Assembly: GCA_004431415.1 (NCBI GenBank)
Contig: QPMI01000706.1
Span: 1-64,000, forward strand
Reading direction: 5' to 3'
DNA from: Cyanophora paradoxa
Taxonomy: Eukaryota; Glaucocystophyceae; Cyanophorales; Cyanophoraceae
Length of the DNA stretch: 64,000 nt
The notes under the pieces were generated by a model that was not told where the DNA came from, ran no database searches, and worked only from the letters and a program-made list of their open reading frames with translations. The position numbers were made by a program, and so were the translations under genes. Of this stretch, positions 55,274-64,000 are shown piece by piece (the stretch's first letter is position 1; each line of letters starts with the position of its first letter).

Positions 55274-55795
55274 TTAAATTAAAATATCTAATTTTGAACG
55301 ACCTGTTGTTTTCAGCCAATTTTGAGCTTCAATATAGTTATCAGGTGCTAATCTTATTGCTTGTTTCCAATAAAAAGCAGCTTGATCAAATAATGCTTCT
55401 GCCATTTCCATGTCACCTTGTTCTGCAGCTTGTTCACCTTGAGCATGATAAATAACAGCCATATTATTTAACGCTTGTGGCATTTTGGGATTTAAATCTA
55501 AGGCTTGACGGTAATATTCAAGAGCTTTTGTTTGATCTCCATTACTTGTGTGAATTAAAGCAATATTGTAAAAAGTATATGATTTATCATAAGGATCTTC
55601 TTCTAAACGTAAGGCTTCATAATAATTTTCTAAAGCTTCAGCATATTCTCCTTCAGATTGTGCAGACATACCATCTCTATAATAAGCAAAAGCCTCTTTA
55701 GTCTTTTTACTAACAGGTAATATTTTTAGTATTAAATCTGCTATAACGGTAAAAGTTTTATCGATAAAATTATCGTTTCGTTGAGATCGAGGCAT
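55274..55795 (-). CDS. ycf3: Photosystem I assembly protein Ycf3
   Basis: 173 residues, no introns. Three TPR repeats (about 35-68, 72-105, 120-153), with [39 protein letters not shown] (66-104) well conserved. Starts [20 protein letters not shown]. Stromal chaperone for PsaA/PsaB assembly, working with Ycf4. Confidence 0.97.
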   Translation of the reverse strand: MPRSQRNDNFIDKTFTVIADLILKILPVSKKTKEAFAYYRDGMSAQSEGEYAEALENYYEALRLEEDPYDKSYTFYNIALIHTSNGDQTKALEYYRQALDLNPKMPQALNNMAVIYHAQGEQAAEQGDMEMAEALFDQAAFYWKQAIRLAPDNYIEAQNWLKTTGRSKLDILI

Positions 55796-55910
55796 GTAAA
55801 AATTCCATGATTAAATGTTAGTTTGATTTATTCAATATTATATCAATATAATAAAATTGTTAAAAATTGTTTTTTAAATTTATCAGTTTTGTAAATTTGT
55901 AAAATCATTA

Positions 55911-55984
55911 TCGGGATGACAGGATTTGAACCTGCGACATCCTGCTCCCAAAGCAGGCGCGCTACCAAACTGCGCTACATCCCG
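55911..55984 (-). tRNA. trnP-UGG: tRNA-Pro (UGG)
   Basis: 74-nt cloverleaf on the minus strand. Acceptor CGGGATG/CATCCCG, anticodon stem CCTGC/GCAGG around TTTGGGA (anticodon TGG), T loop TTCAAAT. Confidence 0.96.
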
Positions 55985-56285
55985 TATTTATTAACTATAA
56001 TATTTATATATTCTTTAGAACATATATCTATATATATATATATATATTATAGCGTATATTTTGAATATACAAGTAAAAATAGTGTTAAATTTGTATTATT
56101 TTAGTTAATTTAAGTTTAAAAAAAAATTTAATATTGGAGTAAAACTTTTTATTTTTAGGACTATTAATATCTTTTTTAAAAATCTTTTTTATTATTTTTT
56201 CATTAGTTTTTTTTTAACATTTATAATAAAGAAATAAATTTTTTAAATTTCCAAATTTCTTTTTCCTATCCTTGTAGGAGGTATA
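55985..56285. other. AT-rich spacer between trnP and psaF, no gene seen
   Basis: 301 bases, divergent spacer with tatata runs near 56028-56048. Contains a good AGGAGG ribosome-binding site for psaF at about 56276-56281. No other feature is clear. Confidence 0.5.
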
Positions 56286-56846
56286 ATGAGAAAATTATTT
56301 TTATTAATGTTCTGTTTATCAGGATTAATCTTAACTACTGATATTCGTCCAGTAAGAGCAGATGTAGCAGGTTTAATTCCATGTAGTCAATCTGATGCTT
56401 TTGAACGTCGTTTAAAAAATACAACACAACGTTTAGAAAATCGTTTAAAAAAATATGAACCTGGTAGTGCTCCAGCAGAAGCATTACAAAAACAAATTGA
56501 TAAAACTCAACAACGTTTTGACAAATATAGAAATTCCGGATTACTTTGTGGTGCTGATGGTTTACCACATTTAATTACTGATGGTCGTTGGAGCCACGCA
56601 GGAGAATTTACTATTCCAGGATTATTATTCCTTTATATTGCTGGTTTTATTGGCTGGTCTGGTAGAAGTTATTTACAGGCAGTTGCAGCAAGTGATAATA
56701 GCACTGAAAAAGAAATCATTATTGATATTCCAGTAGCATTACAATCCGTATCAAAAGGATTTGTTTGGCCATTAGCTGCATTACAAGAATTTAGTAGTGG
56801 TAAATTAACTGCACGAGATGAAGAAATAACTATTTCACCTCGATAA
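56286..56846 (+). CDS. psaF: Photosystem I subunit III (PsaF)
   Basis: 186 residues. N-terminal signal peptide ([20 protein letters not shown], cleavage likely after VRA, residue 25) sends the N-terminal domain to the lumen. [18 protein letters not shown] starts the mature protein. A lysine-rich amphipathic helix (45-77) docks plastocyanin or cytochrome c6. [25 protein letters not shown] (111-135) is the membrane part. psaJ follows by 34 bases. Confidence 0.97.
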   Translation: MRKLFLLMFCLSGLILTTDIRPVRADVAGLIPCSQSDAFERRLKNTTQRLENRLKKYEPGSAPAEALQKQIDKTQQRFDKYRNSGLLCGADGLPHLITDGRWSHAGEFTIPGLLFLYIAGFIGWSGRSYLQAVAASDNSTEKEIIIDIPVALQSVSKGFVWPLAALQEFSSGKLTARDEEITISPR

Positions 56847-56880
56847 TAATCATTACGAATGAAGGAGAATATTGTATTTT

Positions 56881-57003
56881 ATGTCTTTTAGCAAATATCT
56901 TTCAACTGCTCCTGTTATAGGAACTTTAACTGCGTTTTTCTTAGCAGGTTTATTAATTGAAATTAACCGTTTTAACCCGGATTTATTAGTTTATCCATTT
57001 TAA
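56881..57003 (+). CDS. psaJ: Photosystem I subunit IX (PsaJ)
   Basis: 40 residues by eye: [40 protein letters not shown]. One helix, typical PsaJ, in the cyanobacterial psaF-psaJ pair. GAAGGAGAA site upstream. Confidence 0.97.
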   Translation: MSFSKYLSTAPVIGTLTAFFLAGLLIEINRFNPDLLVYPF

Positions 57004-57009
57004 TTAAAG

Positions 57010-57044
57010 AAAGCTAATCTTTCTATTATAGAAAGATTAGCTTT
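57010..57044. terminator. Bidirectional terminator between psaJ and psaB
   Basis: 16-bp perfect stem (57010-57025 with 57029-57044), 3-base loop, then ten T. Confidence 0.85.
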
Positions 57045-57089
57045 TTTTTTTGGAAATTTATTTAATGGAAATTTGTAAGAAACTTACTA

Positions 57090-59303
57090 TTATCCAAACT
57101 TACTTGCAGTAGAAGCAATTAAGAATGCAGCATAAGTTACAATGTAACCTACAGCAAAGTGAGCTAAACCTACTAGACGAGCTTGAACAATAGATAATGC
57201 TACTGGTTTGTCTTTCCAACGTACTAAATTTGCTAATGGAGTACGTTCATGTGCCCAAACTAATGTTTCAATTAGTTCTTGCCAGTAACCTCTCCAAGAA
57301 ATTAAGAACATAAAACCAGTCGCCCAAATTAAGTGACCAAATAAGAACATCCAAGCCCAAACGGATAGGTTGTTCATACCAAATGGATTATAACCGTTAA
57401 TTAATTGGGAAGAATTTAACCATAAGTAATCACGGAACCAACCCATTAAATAAGTGGAAGATTCATTAAATTGAGCAACGTTTCCTTGCCATACACCTAG
57501 ATGTTTCCAGTGCCAGTAGAATGTTGTCCAACCAATTGTGTTTAACATCCAGAATACTGCTAAATAGAAAGCATCCCATGCAGAAATATCACAAGTACCA
57601 CCACGGCCTGGACCATCACAAGGGAAACTATAACCAAAATCTTTTTTATCTGGCATTAGTTTAGAACCACGTGCGTCTAAAGCACCTTTAACAAGAATTA
57701 AAGTTGTAGTGTGTAAACCTAAAGCAATAGCATGGTGAACTAAGAAGTCACCAGGTCCAATAGTTAAGAATAAAGAATTATTTCCACTATTGATTGCATC
57801 TAACCAACCAGGTAACCAAATTGGTTGTGCGGAACCAGGAGCTACTCGAGTAATACTATCAGCATTATTTAATAATACTTCAAAGCCATATAAGGATTTA
57901 CCATGAACGGATTGAATCCATTGAGCAAAAACTGGCTCAATTAAGATTTGCTTCTCTGGTGTTCCAAAAGCTTGTACTACATCATTATGAACGTAAAGAC
58001 CAAGAGTGTGGAAACCTAAGAATAAAGAAACCCAACTTAAATGAGAAATGATTGCTTCTTTATGATCAATAATACGTGCTAATACGTTATTTTTGTTTTG
58101 CTCTGCATCATAATCACGTACTAAGAAAATAGCACCGTGAGCAAATGCACCAACCATTAAGAATCCTGCGATATATTGATGGTGAGTATATAAAGCTGCT
58201 TGAGTTGTAAAATCACGTGCTAAATAAGCATATGGAGGAATAGAATACATATGCTGAGCTACTAAAGAAGTAATTACACCTAAAGCTGCTAGAGCTAGAC
58301 CTAATTGGAAGTGTAAAGAATTATTTACGGTATCATATAATCCTACGTGACCTGCACCTAAGCGACCGCCTGGAGGACGATGTCCGTTTAAAATTTCTTT
58401 AATACTGTGACCAATACCAAAATTGGTACGGTACATGTGACCAGCAACGATGAATAATACTGCAATTGCTAAATGGTGATGAGCGATATCAGTTAACCAT
58501 AAAGATTGAGTTTGTGGGTGGAAACCACCTAAGAACGTTAAAATTGCAGTACCTGCACCATCAGAAGAACCAAATACATGATTTGCTGTATCCGGGTTTT
58601 CTGCGTAAACACCCCAATTTCCAGTAAAGAATGGTTGTAAACCTGCTGGATGTGGTGCTACTTGTAAAAAGTTATCCCAACCAACATGTTGACCACGAGA
58701 TTCTGGAATTGCTACGTGTACTATGTGACCAGTCCATGCTAATGAACTAGTACCAAATAAACCACCTAAATGGTGATTTAATCTAGATTCCGCATTTTTA
58801 AACCAAGAAAGGTTTGGACGGAATTTTGGTTGAAGATGTAACCAACCTGCAAATAAAGATAATGCAGATAAGATTAATAAGAAGATAGCACCATTATAAA
58901 GTTCTTCATTGGTACGCATACCTTGGGTATACCACCATTGATAAACTCCAGAATAGGAAATGTTTACAGGACTAGATGCACCTGCTTGTGAAAATGCTTC
59001 AATTGCTCGTTGACCGAAATGAGGGTCAGAAATTGCATGTGCAATTGGACGAGTGTTTAATGGATCTTTAACCCATTGTTCGAAATTACCTTGCCACGCA
59101 ACGTGAAATAAGTTACCAGATGTCCATAAAAAGATAATAGCTAAATGGCCAAAATGGGATGCGAAAATCTTTTGGTAAAGATTTTCTTCAGTAATACCAT
59201 CATTGGTTTCAAAATCGTTTGCGGTAGCAATTCCATACCAGATACGACGTGTAGTCGGATCTTGAGCCAAAGCTTGACTCGCTTTTGGAAATTTAGTACC
59301 CAT
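57090..59303 (-). CDS. psaB: Photosystem I P700 apoprotein A2
   Basis: 737 residues, eleven membrane helices. Starts [16 protein letters not shown]. The F(X) cluster loop [20 protein letters not shown] supplies two cysteines; the matching two come from PsaA. Electron-transfer region and chlorophyll histidines are intact. Cotranscribed with psaA, 25 bases downstream of it. Confidence 0.99.
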   Translation of the reverse strand: MGTKFPKASQALAQDPTTRRIWYGIATANDFETNDGITEENLYQKIFASHFGHLAIIFLWTSGNLFHVAWQGNFEQWVKDPLNTRPIAHAISDPHFGQRAIEAFSQAGASSPVNISYSGVYQWWYTQGMRTNEELYNGAIFLLILSALSLFAGWLHLQPKFRPNLSWFKNAESRLNHHLGGLFGTSSLAWTGHIVHVAIPESRGQHVGWDNFLQVAPHPAGLQPFFTGNWGVYAENPDTANHVFGSSDGAGTAILTFLGGFHPQTQSLWLTDIAHHHLAIAVLFIVAGHMYRTNFGIGHSIKEILNGHRPPGGRLGAGHVGLYDTVNNSLHFQLGLALAALGVITSLVAQHMYSIPPYAYLARDFTTQAALYTHHQYIAGFLMVGAFAHGAIFLVRDYDAEQNKNNVLARIIDHKEAIISHLSWVSLFLGFHTLGLYVHNDVVQAFGTPEKQILIEPVFAQWIQSVHGKSLYGFEVLLNNADSITRVAPGSAQPIWLPGWLDAINSGNNSLFLTIGPGDFLVHHAIALGLHTTTLILVKGALDARGSKLMPDKKDFGYSFPCDGPGRGGTCDISAWDAFYLAVFWMLNTIGWTTFYWHWKHLGVWQGNVAQFNESSTYLMGWFRDYLWLNSSQLINGYNPFGMNNLSVWAWMFLFGHLIWATGFMFLISWRGYWQELIETLVWAHERTPLANLVRWKDKPVALSIVQARLVGLAHFAVGYIVTYAAFLIASTASKFG

Positions 59304-59328
59304 AGTATCCGTTAGATTCTCCTAATAC

Positions 59329-61587
59329 TTAACCTACTGAAATAATTCTCGCATGGAAGAAGGACCAAGTAGTCGCGATTCCACCTAAGAGATAATGTGC
59401 AACACCTACAGCACGACCTTGAGTAATACTCAATGCACGTGGTTGAATAGAAGGTGCAAATTTTAATTTGTTATGTGCCCAAACAATAGATTCAATTAAT
59501 TCTTGCCAATAACCACGACCACTAAATAAGAACATTAAACTAAATGCCCAAATAAAGTGAGCTCCTAAGAACATTAAGCCATATGCGGATAAAGCAGAAC
59601 CGTAAGATTGAATTACTTGAGATGCTTGTGCCCATAAGAAATCACGTAACCAACCATTAATTGTAATGGAGCTTTGTGCAAAGTTATTACCTGTAATATG
59701 GCTAACTGCACCGTCTGCGGTTACATTACCCCAAACATCAGATTGCATTTTCCAACTAAAATGGAAAAGAACAACAGAAAGGGAATTATACATCCAGAAT
59801 AAGCCTAAGAAAACATGATCCCAAGCAGATACTTGACAAGTACCACCACGGCCTGGACCGTCACAAGGGAAACGGAAACCAAGATTTGCTTTATCAGGAA
59901 TTAAACGAGAATTTCTTGCGAAAAGTACACCTTTTAATAAAATTAAAACAGTTACGTGGATAGTAAATGCATGAATATGATGTACTAAGAAATCTGCAGT
60001 ACCTAAAGAAATAGGCATCATTGCAACTTTTCCGCCTACAGAAACAATATCGCCACCAAATGCATAACTTGCGTTAGCTAAAGCGTTTGGAGCAGTATTA
60101 CCTGCAGCAGCACTGTTTACACCTTGTACCCATTGAGCAAATACAGGTTGTAATTGAATTGCTGCATCAGAGAACATATCTTGTGGACGACCTAATGCAC
60201 GCATAGTATCATTATGGATATATAATCCAAAACTATGGAAACCTAAGAAAATACAAACCCAATTTAAATGAGAAATAATTGCATCTCTATGGCGAAGTAC
60301 ACGGTCTAATAAGTTATTGTAGTTTTGTGCCGGATCGTAATCACGTACCATGAAAATAGCAGCATGAGCACCTGCACCAACGATTAAAAATCCACCAATC
60401 CATACATGATGAGTGAATAAACAAAGGCTTGTTGCATAATCTGTTGCTAAATATGGATATGGCGGCATAGAATACATATGATGCGCCACAATGATGGATA
60501 AAGAACCAAATAATGCTAAGTTAAGAGATAACTGAGCATGCCAAGAATTTGTAAAGATCTCATATAAACCTTTATGGCCTTCACCAGTAAAAGGTCCTTT
60601 ATGAGTTTCTAACATTTCTTTCATACTGTGGCCAATACCCCAATTAGTGCGATACATATGACCAGCAACGATGAATAATACTGCAATTGCTAAGTGATGG
60701 TGCGCACTATCGCTTAACCATAAACCACCAGTAACTGGATTTAATCCACCTTTAAAAGTTAAAAAGTCAGAATATTCATTCCAATTTAATGTAAAGAATG
60801 GGGTTAAACCTTGACCAAAACTAGGGTATAATTGAGCAATTAAATCTTTATTTAAAATAAACTCATGTGGTAATGGAATTTCTTGTGGAGAAACACCAGA
60901 ATCTAAAAGTTTATTTACTGGTAAGGAAACATGAATTTGATGTCCTGCCCAAGATAAACTGCCTAAACCAAATAAACCAGCTAAGTGGTGGTTCATCATG
61001 GATTCCGCATTTTGGAACCATTCTAATTTTGGAGCTGCTTTATGGTAATGGAACCAGCCTGCAAATAACATTAAAGCTGCCATTACTAAAGCACCAATTG
61101 CTGTTACATATAATTGTAACTCGGTAGTAATACCAGAAGCACGCCACATTTGGAATAAACCAGAAGTGATCTGAATACCTTGGAAACCACCACCAACATC
61201 ACCATTTAAGATTTCTTGACCAACGATTGGCCAAACAACTTGTGCGCTTGGTTTAATTGTTGTTGGATTACTTAACCATGCTTCGTAATTAGAAAAACGA
61301 GCGCCGTGGAAGTATGCACCACTTAACCAAATAAATACTACAGCTAAATGACCAAAATGTGCACTGAAAATTTTTCTAGAAACATCTTCTAGATCACTAG
61401 TATAACTATCAAAGTCATGAACGTCGGCATGAAGATTCCAAATCCAAGTTGTTGTCTTAGGACCTTTTGCTAAAGTACGAGAAAAATGACCAGGAACTGC
61501 CCATTTATCAAAAGAAGTACTTACAGGATCTTTGTCAATAACAATTTTGACTTTTTTTGCCTCGCGTTCTGGTGGACTAATTCTCAT
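59329..61587 (-). CDS. psaA: Photosystem I P700 apoprotein A1
   Basis: 752 residues from ATG at 61587 ([20 protein letters not shown]), which follows an AAGAGGAGAA ribosome-binding site. The open frame extends upstream to a TTG at 61611 through that site, so the longer start is rejected. The F(X) loop [20 protein letters not shown] is intact. The protein ends [15 protein letters not shown], standard for PsaA. No trans-splicing or intron. Confidence 0.99.
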   Translation of the reverse strand: MRISPPEREAKKVKIVIDKDPVSTSFDKWAVPGHFSRTLAKGPKTTTWIWNLHADVHDFDSYTSDLEDVSRKIFSAHFGHLAVVFIWLSGAYFHGARFSNYEAWLSNPTTIKPSAQVVWPIVGQEILNGDVGGGFQGIQITSGLFQMWRASGITTELQLYVTAIGALVMAALMLFAGWFHYHKAAPKLEWFQNAESMMNHHLAGLFGLGSLSWAGHQIHVSLPVNKLLDSGVSPQEIPLPHEFILNKDLIAQLYPSFGQGLTPFFTLNWNEYSDFLTFKGGLNPVTGGLWLSDSAHHHLAIAVLFIVAGHMYRTNWGIGHSMKEMLETHKGPFTGEGHKGLYEIFTNSWHAQLSLNLALFGSLSIIVAHHMYSMPPYPYLATDYATSLCLFTHHVWIGGFLIVGAGAHAAIFMVRDYDPAQNYNNLLDRVLRHRDAIISHLNWVCIFLGFHSFGLYIHNDTMRALGRPQDMFSDAAIQLQPVFAQWVQGVNSAAAGNTAPNALANASYAFGGDIVSVGGKVAMMPISLGTADFLVHHIHAFTIHVTVLILLKGVLFARNSRLIPDKANLGFRFPCDGPGRGGTCQVSAWDHVFLGLFWMYNSLSVVLFHFSWKMQSDVWGNVTADGAVSHITGNNFAQSSITINGWLRDFLWAQASQVIQSYGSALSAYGLMFLGAHFIWAFSLMFLFSGRGYWQELIESIVWAHNKLKFAPSIQPRALSITQGRAVGVAHYLLGGIATTWSFFHARIISVG

Positions 61588-61895
61588 CGAGATTCTCCTC
61601 TTATGAGGCAAACAGAACGATAAAACTCATTACTTCATCAAAATTAAAAAAAAATAATTTATTGAAATATTTTTTTTTAACTCAAAATTCAATTTATATT
61701 TTTTTTGTATAGAAATTTTTTCAATTTGAATTTTTATTTTATTTAATTATTATTTATTATAAAACATAAATATTCGGTGTCATAGGTGCTGTTAACAATA
61801 AGTTAAATATTTTATATATAAATCCAATAATTATTTTTTTAAATATTTTTTTATTTAATAATTTTATTATTAAATAAAAAAATATTTAAATTTAA
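61588..61895. other. Spacer between psaA and chlB, with the chlB hairpin
   Basis: 308 bases. A 24-bp perfect stem (61838-61861 with 61867-61890) lies directly after the chlB stop on the minus strand. The rest is the psaA 5' leader and promoter region; no gene is visible. No continuation of the ChlB C-terminal domain was found here in any frame by eye. Confidence 0.6.
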
Positions 61896-62759
61896 TTAAA
61901 TGATTTCATTAAATAAAGTAAAAGAATTTTTTCTATCTTTTAAATTTAAACTATTAAATAATAAATCCATGATAGTTTTTACACCTTCATAACCGACCAT
62001 TGGTTTATACGATAGTGGAAAATTTTGAATATGAATTGGACTAGAAATAACACCACAAGGAATCCCCAGTCGTTTTCCAATATGTCTTTCCATTTGTGTT
62101 CCAAAAATAACATCAGGTTTTAACTTTGAAATTTCATTACTGATCATTGTATGATCTTCAGTAATTAAAATCTTATTACAATAGTTTTGAACTTGTTCAC
62201 TAAACCATTTTGATTCTGATTTACAATACGTACCACAAAGGATAATTTCTAAACCAATCTCTTTACTTAATAATTTTGTTAAAGTTGCAACATGATTTGA
62301 ACTTCCAAAAATAATAGCTTTTTTTCTTTTTAATTTACTTTTAATAGCTTCTTTCTTTATCCAATTTAAATTTAAAAGTTTTAGTAATTTGATATTAATT
62401 ACTTTTGTTATCGTATTATTTTCAAGTTTTAAACTAAAAAGTAACTTTTTTAAAAAACGATTTAGATTAATATTGCCCATTGGAAGTATAACTAAAGATA
62501 ACAGTCCAAATTCTTTATTTAAATATTTACTTGTCAAAAGTCCTAGTTCGCGATATGGAAGAATATTGAGCCAGGCTTTTGGTAAATTTATTAAAGTTTT
62601 AACTGTTGTTCCTTGAGGTAAACTACAATTAAGTATTATTTCATATAATTCAAACAATTTCTTTAGTTCTCGAGTGTCATGATTATTATGAAAACCTAAA
62701 CTAGAAATTCCAATTAGATTAACAGAAGGAAGAAGAGTTTTAACCTTTTCTAACGTCAA
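61896..62759 (-). CDS. chlB: ChlB, central part, out of frame and C-terminally shortened
   Basis: 287 codons continuing ChlB (DPOR) after a +1 shift from the upstream piece. The first in-frame codon is TTG overlapping the TGA of that piece. Recognisable blocks are [39 protein letters not shown] (54-78), [51 protein letters not shown], and [20 protein letters not shown]. It stops about 25 residues later, so the roughly 80-residue C-terminal protochlorophyllide-reductase domain is missing. The middle is rich in Leu, Lys and Asn. Either a decaying gene or one rescued by frameshifting. Confidence 0.85.
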   Translation of the reverse strand: MTLEKVKTLLPSVNLIGISSLGFHNNHDTRELKKLFELYEIILNCSLPQGTTVKTLINLPKAWLNILPYRELGLLTSKYLNKEFGLLSLVILPMGNINLNRFLKKLLFSLKLENNTITKVINIKLLKLLNLNWIKKEAIKSKLKRKKAIIFGSSNHVATLTKLLSKEIGLEIILCGTYCKSESKWFSEQVQNYCNKILITEDHTMISNEISKLKPDVIFGTQMERHIGKRLGIPCGVISSPIHIQNFPLSYKPMVGYEGVKTIMDLLFNSLNLKDRKNSFTLFNEII

Positions 62760-63217
62760 ACTTGCTCTATTTTTTCTATATAAAAACGAACTATTTGTTC
62801 TAATGTTTTATCACAAGCTTGTAATTCATTAATACGATAATGATTTACGTCGGCTAAAAGAACATCAGCCATGGAATTTAAGGAAGCTTGTTCAACAAAA
62901 TTTTGAAGGTCTTCTTGTAAAATACTAGAAGTACAAGTAGGTGTTAAAACAATTAAATCAGGTTGTTCTTCTTTATCCTTTCTAAGAATATTATCTATTA
63001 CTTTTTCTTGTGATCCTCGTGCTAATACATTACGATCTACAACACTTGTTGTAACTGGAGTATAGTTTCTTTCGCGTTCAAGCATTGAACGCATAACATT
63101 AAAATAATCATCTCCTAATGGGGCATGCATAATAGCATGTACATTTTTAAATGAACTTGCAATTCGCAAAGTACCAATATGTGCAGGTCCTGTATACATC
63201 CAATAAGCTAATTTCAT
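62756..63217 (-). CDS. chlB: ChlB, N-terminal part, ends at an internal TGA
   Basis: 153 residues matching the N-terminus of the light-independent protochlorophyllide reductase B subunit: [20 protein letters not shown], Asp36 ([10 protein letters not shown], the aspartate that completes the [4Fe-4S] site shared with ChlN), [30 protein letters not shown]. It ends ...[10 protein letters not shown] at TGA, in the middle of the family domain. AAGGAAA site upstream. chlL and chlN are not in this window. Confidence 0.88.
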   Translation of the reverse strand: MKLAYWMYTGPAHIGTLRIASSFKNVHAIMHAPLGDDYFNVMRSMLERERNYTPVTTSVVDRNVLARGSQEKVIDNILRKDKEEQPDLIVLTPTCTSSILQEDLQNFVEQASLNSMADVLLADVNHYRINELQACDKTLEQIVRFYIEKIEQV

Positions 63218-63280
63218 TTAGATTTCCTTTTTTAATTTACTAAACTAATAATTTTGGTATTTTTCTATGTGTTAATACCT

Positions 63281-63322
63281 AAATAAAGATATATATATAT
63301 ATATATATATATATCTTTATTT
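63281..63322. repeat. Perfect 42-bp palindrome between chlB and rps14
   Basis: aaataaagat at 63281 and its complement at 63313-63322 enclose an uninterrupted (at)n core, so the whole block is its own reverse complement. Divergent spacer of 215 bases. Confidence 0.8.
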
Positions 63323-63432
63323 AAGGTTTTAAGGAAGATATTTTTAATTTTTTAAACTTAACTATTCAAATTAAAATAAATAATATATTATTTAATTAGA
63401 TAAAAAATTAGATTAAAAATATTTGAGTAACT

Positions 63433-63735
63433 ATGGCTAAAAAAAGTATGATTGAACGTGATAAAAAACGTGAAAATCTAATGAATAAATATTTAGTAAA
63501 AAGACAACAATTAAAAACTCGTTTAAATGAAACAGATTCCGTAGAAGAAAAGTTATTATTAAATCAAGAATTACAAAAATTACCTCGTAATAGTGCTCCT
63601 TCTAGAGTTAGAATTCGTTGTTGGTTAACAGGTCGCCCACGTGGAAATTATCGTGATTTTGGTGTATCTCGTCATGTTTTACGTGAAATGGCGCATCAAG
63701 GTCTTTTACCAGGTGTAACTAAATCTAGTTGGTAA
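63433..63735 (+). CDS. rps14: Ribosomal protein S14
   Basis: uS14, 100 residues, the long zinc-free type. [66 protein letters not shown] (about 50-95) and the final KSSW are conserved. Confidence 0.98.
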   Translation: MAKKSMIERDKKRENLMNKYLVKRQQLKTRLNETDSVEEKLLLNQELQKLPRNSAPSRVRIRCWLTGRPRGNYRDFGVSRHVLREMAHQGLLPGVTKSSW

Positions 63736-63758
63736 TTTGTTAAGAAATAAGAAAAAAT

Positions 63759-63790
63759 GAAGATTAATAATAAAACTACTATTAATCTTC
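63759..63790. terminator. Hairpin between rps14 and ycf4
   Basis: 11-bp perfect stem (63759-63769 with 63780-63790), 10-base loop, flanked by A run and short T run; convergent genes. Confidence 0.5.
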
Positions 63791-63834
63791 TTTAATAAAG
63801 TTGATGGTTTTAATCTTTAAGACTAGTTAGTTTT

Positions 63835-64000
63835 TTATTGATTTGAATCTAATGGAATATTTAAAAAACTAGCTAAATTTGCTGCTTGTTCTTCAACAAC
63901 TGAAATTGGCAATAAATATCCAATTGGAGTAATTACAATTTCATTTTTTTCTTGAATTTTTAAGGAAATAGAATGACGTGGATTTAATCCTTGTTTTATT
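63835..64000 (-). CDS. ycf4: Photosystem I assembly protein Ycf4, C-terminal part
   Basis: Minus-strand reading frame running off the end of the window; 54 codons plus stop. Read by eye: ...GLNPRHSISLKIQEKNEIV, ITPIGYLLPISVVEEQAANL, ASFLNIPLDSNQ. GLNPRR-like and EEQAA.LA.FL..PL match the Ycf4 C-terminus. The start lies beyond base 64000. Confidence 0.88.
   Translation of the reverse strand, partial: IKQGLNPRHSISLKIQEKNEIVITPIGYLLPISVVEEQAANLASFLNIPLDSNQ

Noticed and set aside
61588-61611. Longer psaA start at TTG
   Set aside because: The extension reads through the AAGAGGAGAA ribosome-binding site; MRISPPERE is the family start.
61896-63217. An intron splitting chlB
   Set aside because: The two parts abut and overlap by four bases, leaving no room for an intron.

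Overview
The window is a stretch of plastid genome from a glaucophyte alga, i.e. a cyanelle (muroplast). The evidence is the combination of phycobilisome core genes (apcA, apcB, apcD, apcE), both photosystems, the cytochrome b6f complex and ATP synthase with a bacterial-style ribosomal operon, rnpB, sufBC, hemA, nadA, hisH, a prenyl transferase, a clpP paralogue, chlI and many cyanobacterial ycf genes. Base composition is very AT-rich, intergenic regions are short, and no rRNA operon or intron is visible. Gene content and order resemble what I know of Cyanophora paradoxa; I cannot confirm the species or strain from sequence alone.

Layout. 1-7.8 kb: end of rpoC2, rps2 and atpHGFDA. 7.9-14.3 kb: hisH, petG, sufB-sufC, rps20, petN, ycf51, chlI, two tRNAs and psb30. 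14.3-22 kb: rps4, ycf36, a sepF-like gene, rps12-rps7-tufA-rps10, petF, psbZ, rps18-rpl33, ycf49 and six tRNAs. 22-30.3 kb: the S10/spc-type ribosomal operon from rpl3 to rps5, then secY; rpl4, rpl23, rpl29, rpl24 and rpl15 are absent from it. 30.4-36.4 kb: prenyl transferase, nadA, apcD, a ClpP-like protein, psaI, and ycf48-psbEFLJ. 36.5-43.3 kb: rnpB, ycf29, petB-petD, rpl11-rpl1-rpl12, an unidentified membrane protein, psbH and ycf38. 43.5-48.6 kb: psbB-psbT, psbN, a RecO-like gene, hemA and rpl35-rpl20. 48.9-54 kb: apcE-apcA-apcB and ycf39. 54-64 kb: rpl19, petM, ycf3, psaF-psaJ, psaA-psaB, a split and shortened chlB, rps14 and the end of ycf4.

Functionally the window encodes the phycobilisome core, the photosystems it feeds and their assembly factors (ycf3, ycf4, ycf39, ycf48, psbN), the electron carriers between and after them (cytochrome b6f, ferredoxin), ATP synthase, iron-sulfur assembly (SufBC), early tetrapyrrole and chlorophyll steps (hemA, chlI, decaying chlB), and much of the organelle translation apparatus.

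I found no clearly new multigene system. The points most worth a second look are: chlB broken at a GTT-TGA-C site and lacking its C-terminal domain; a ClpP-family protein that has lost all three catalytic residues; an unidentified membrane protein with a faint SecE-like segment lying where secE lies in bacteria; a RecO-like plastid gene; a possible switchable leader before apcA; and a set of long, often perfect hairpins (up to 46 bp) that sit on operon boundaries and include stop codons, plus a perfect 56-bp palindrome in a divergent spacer.
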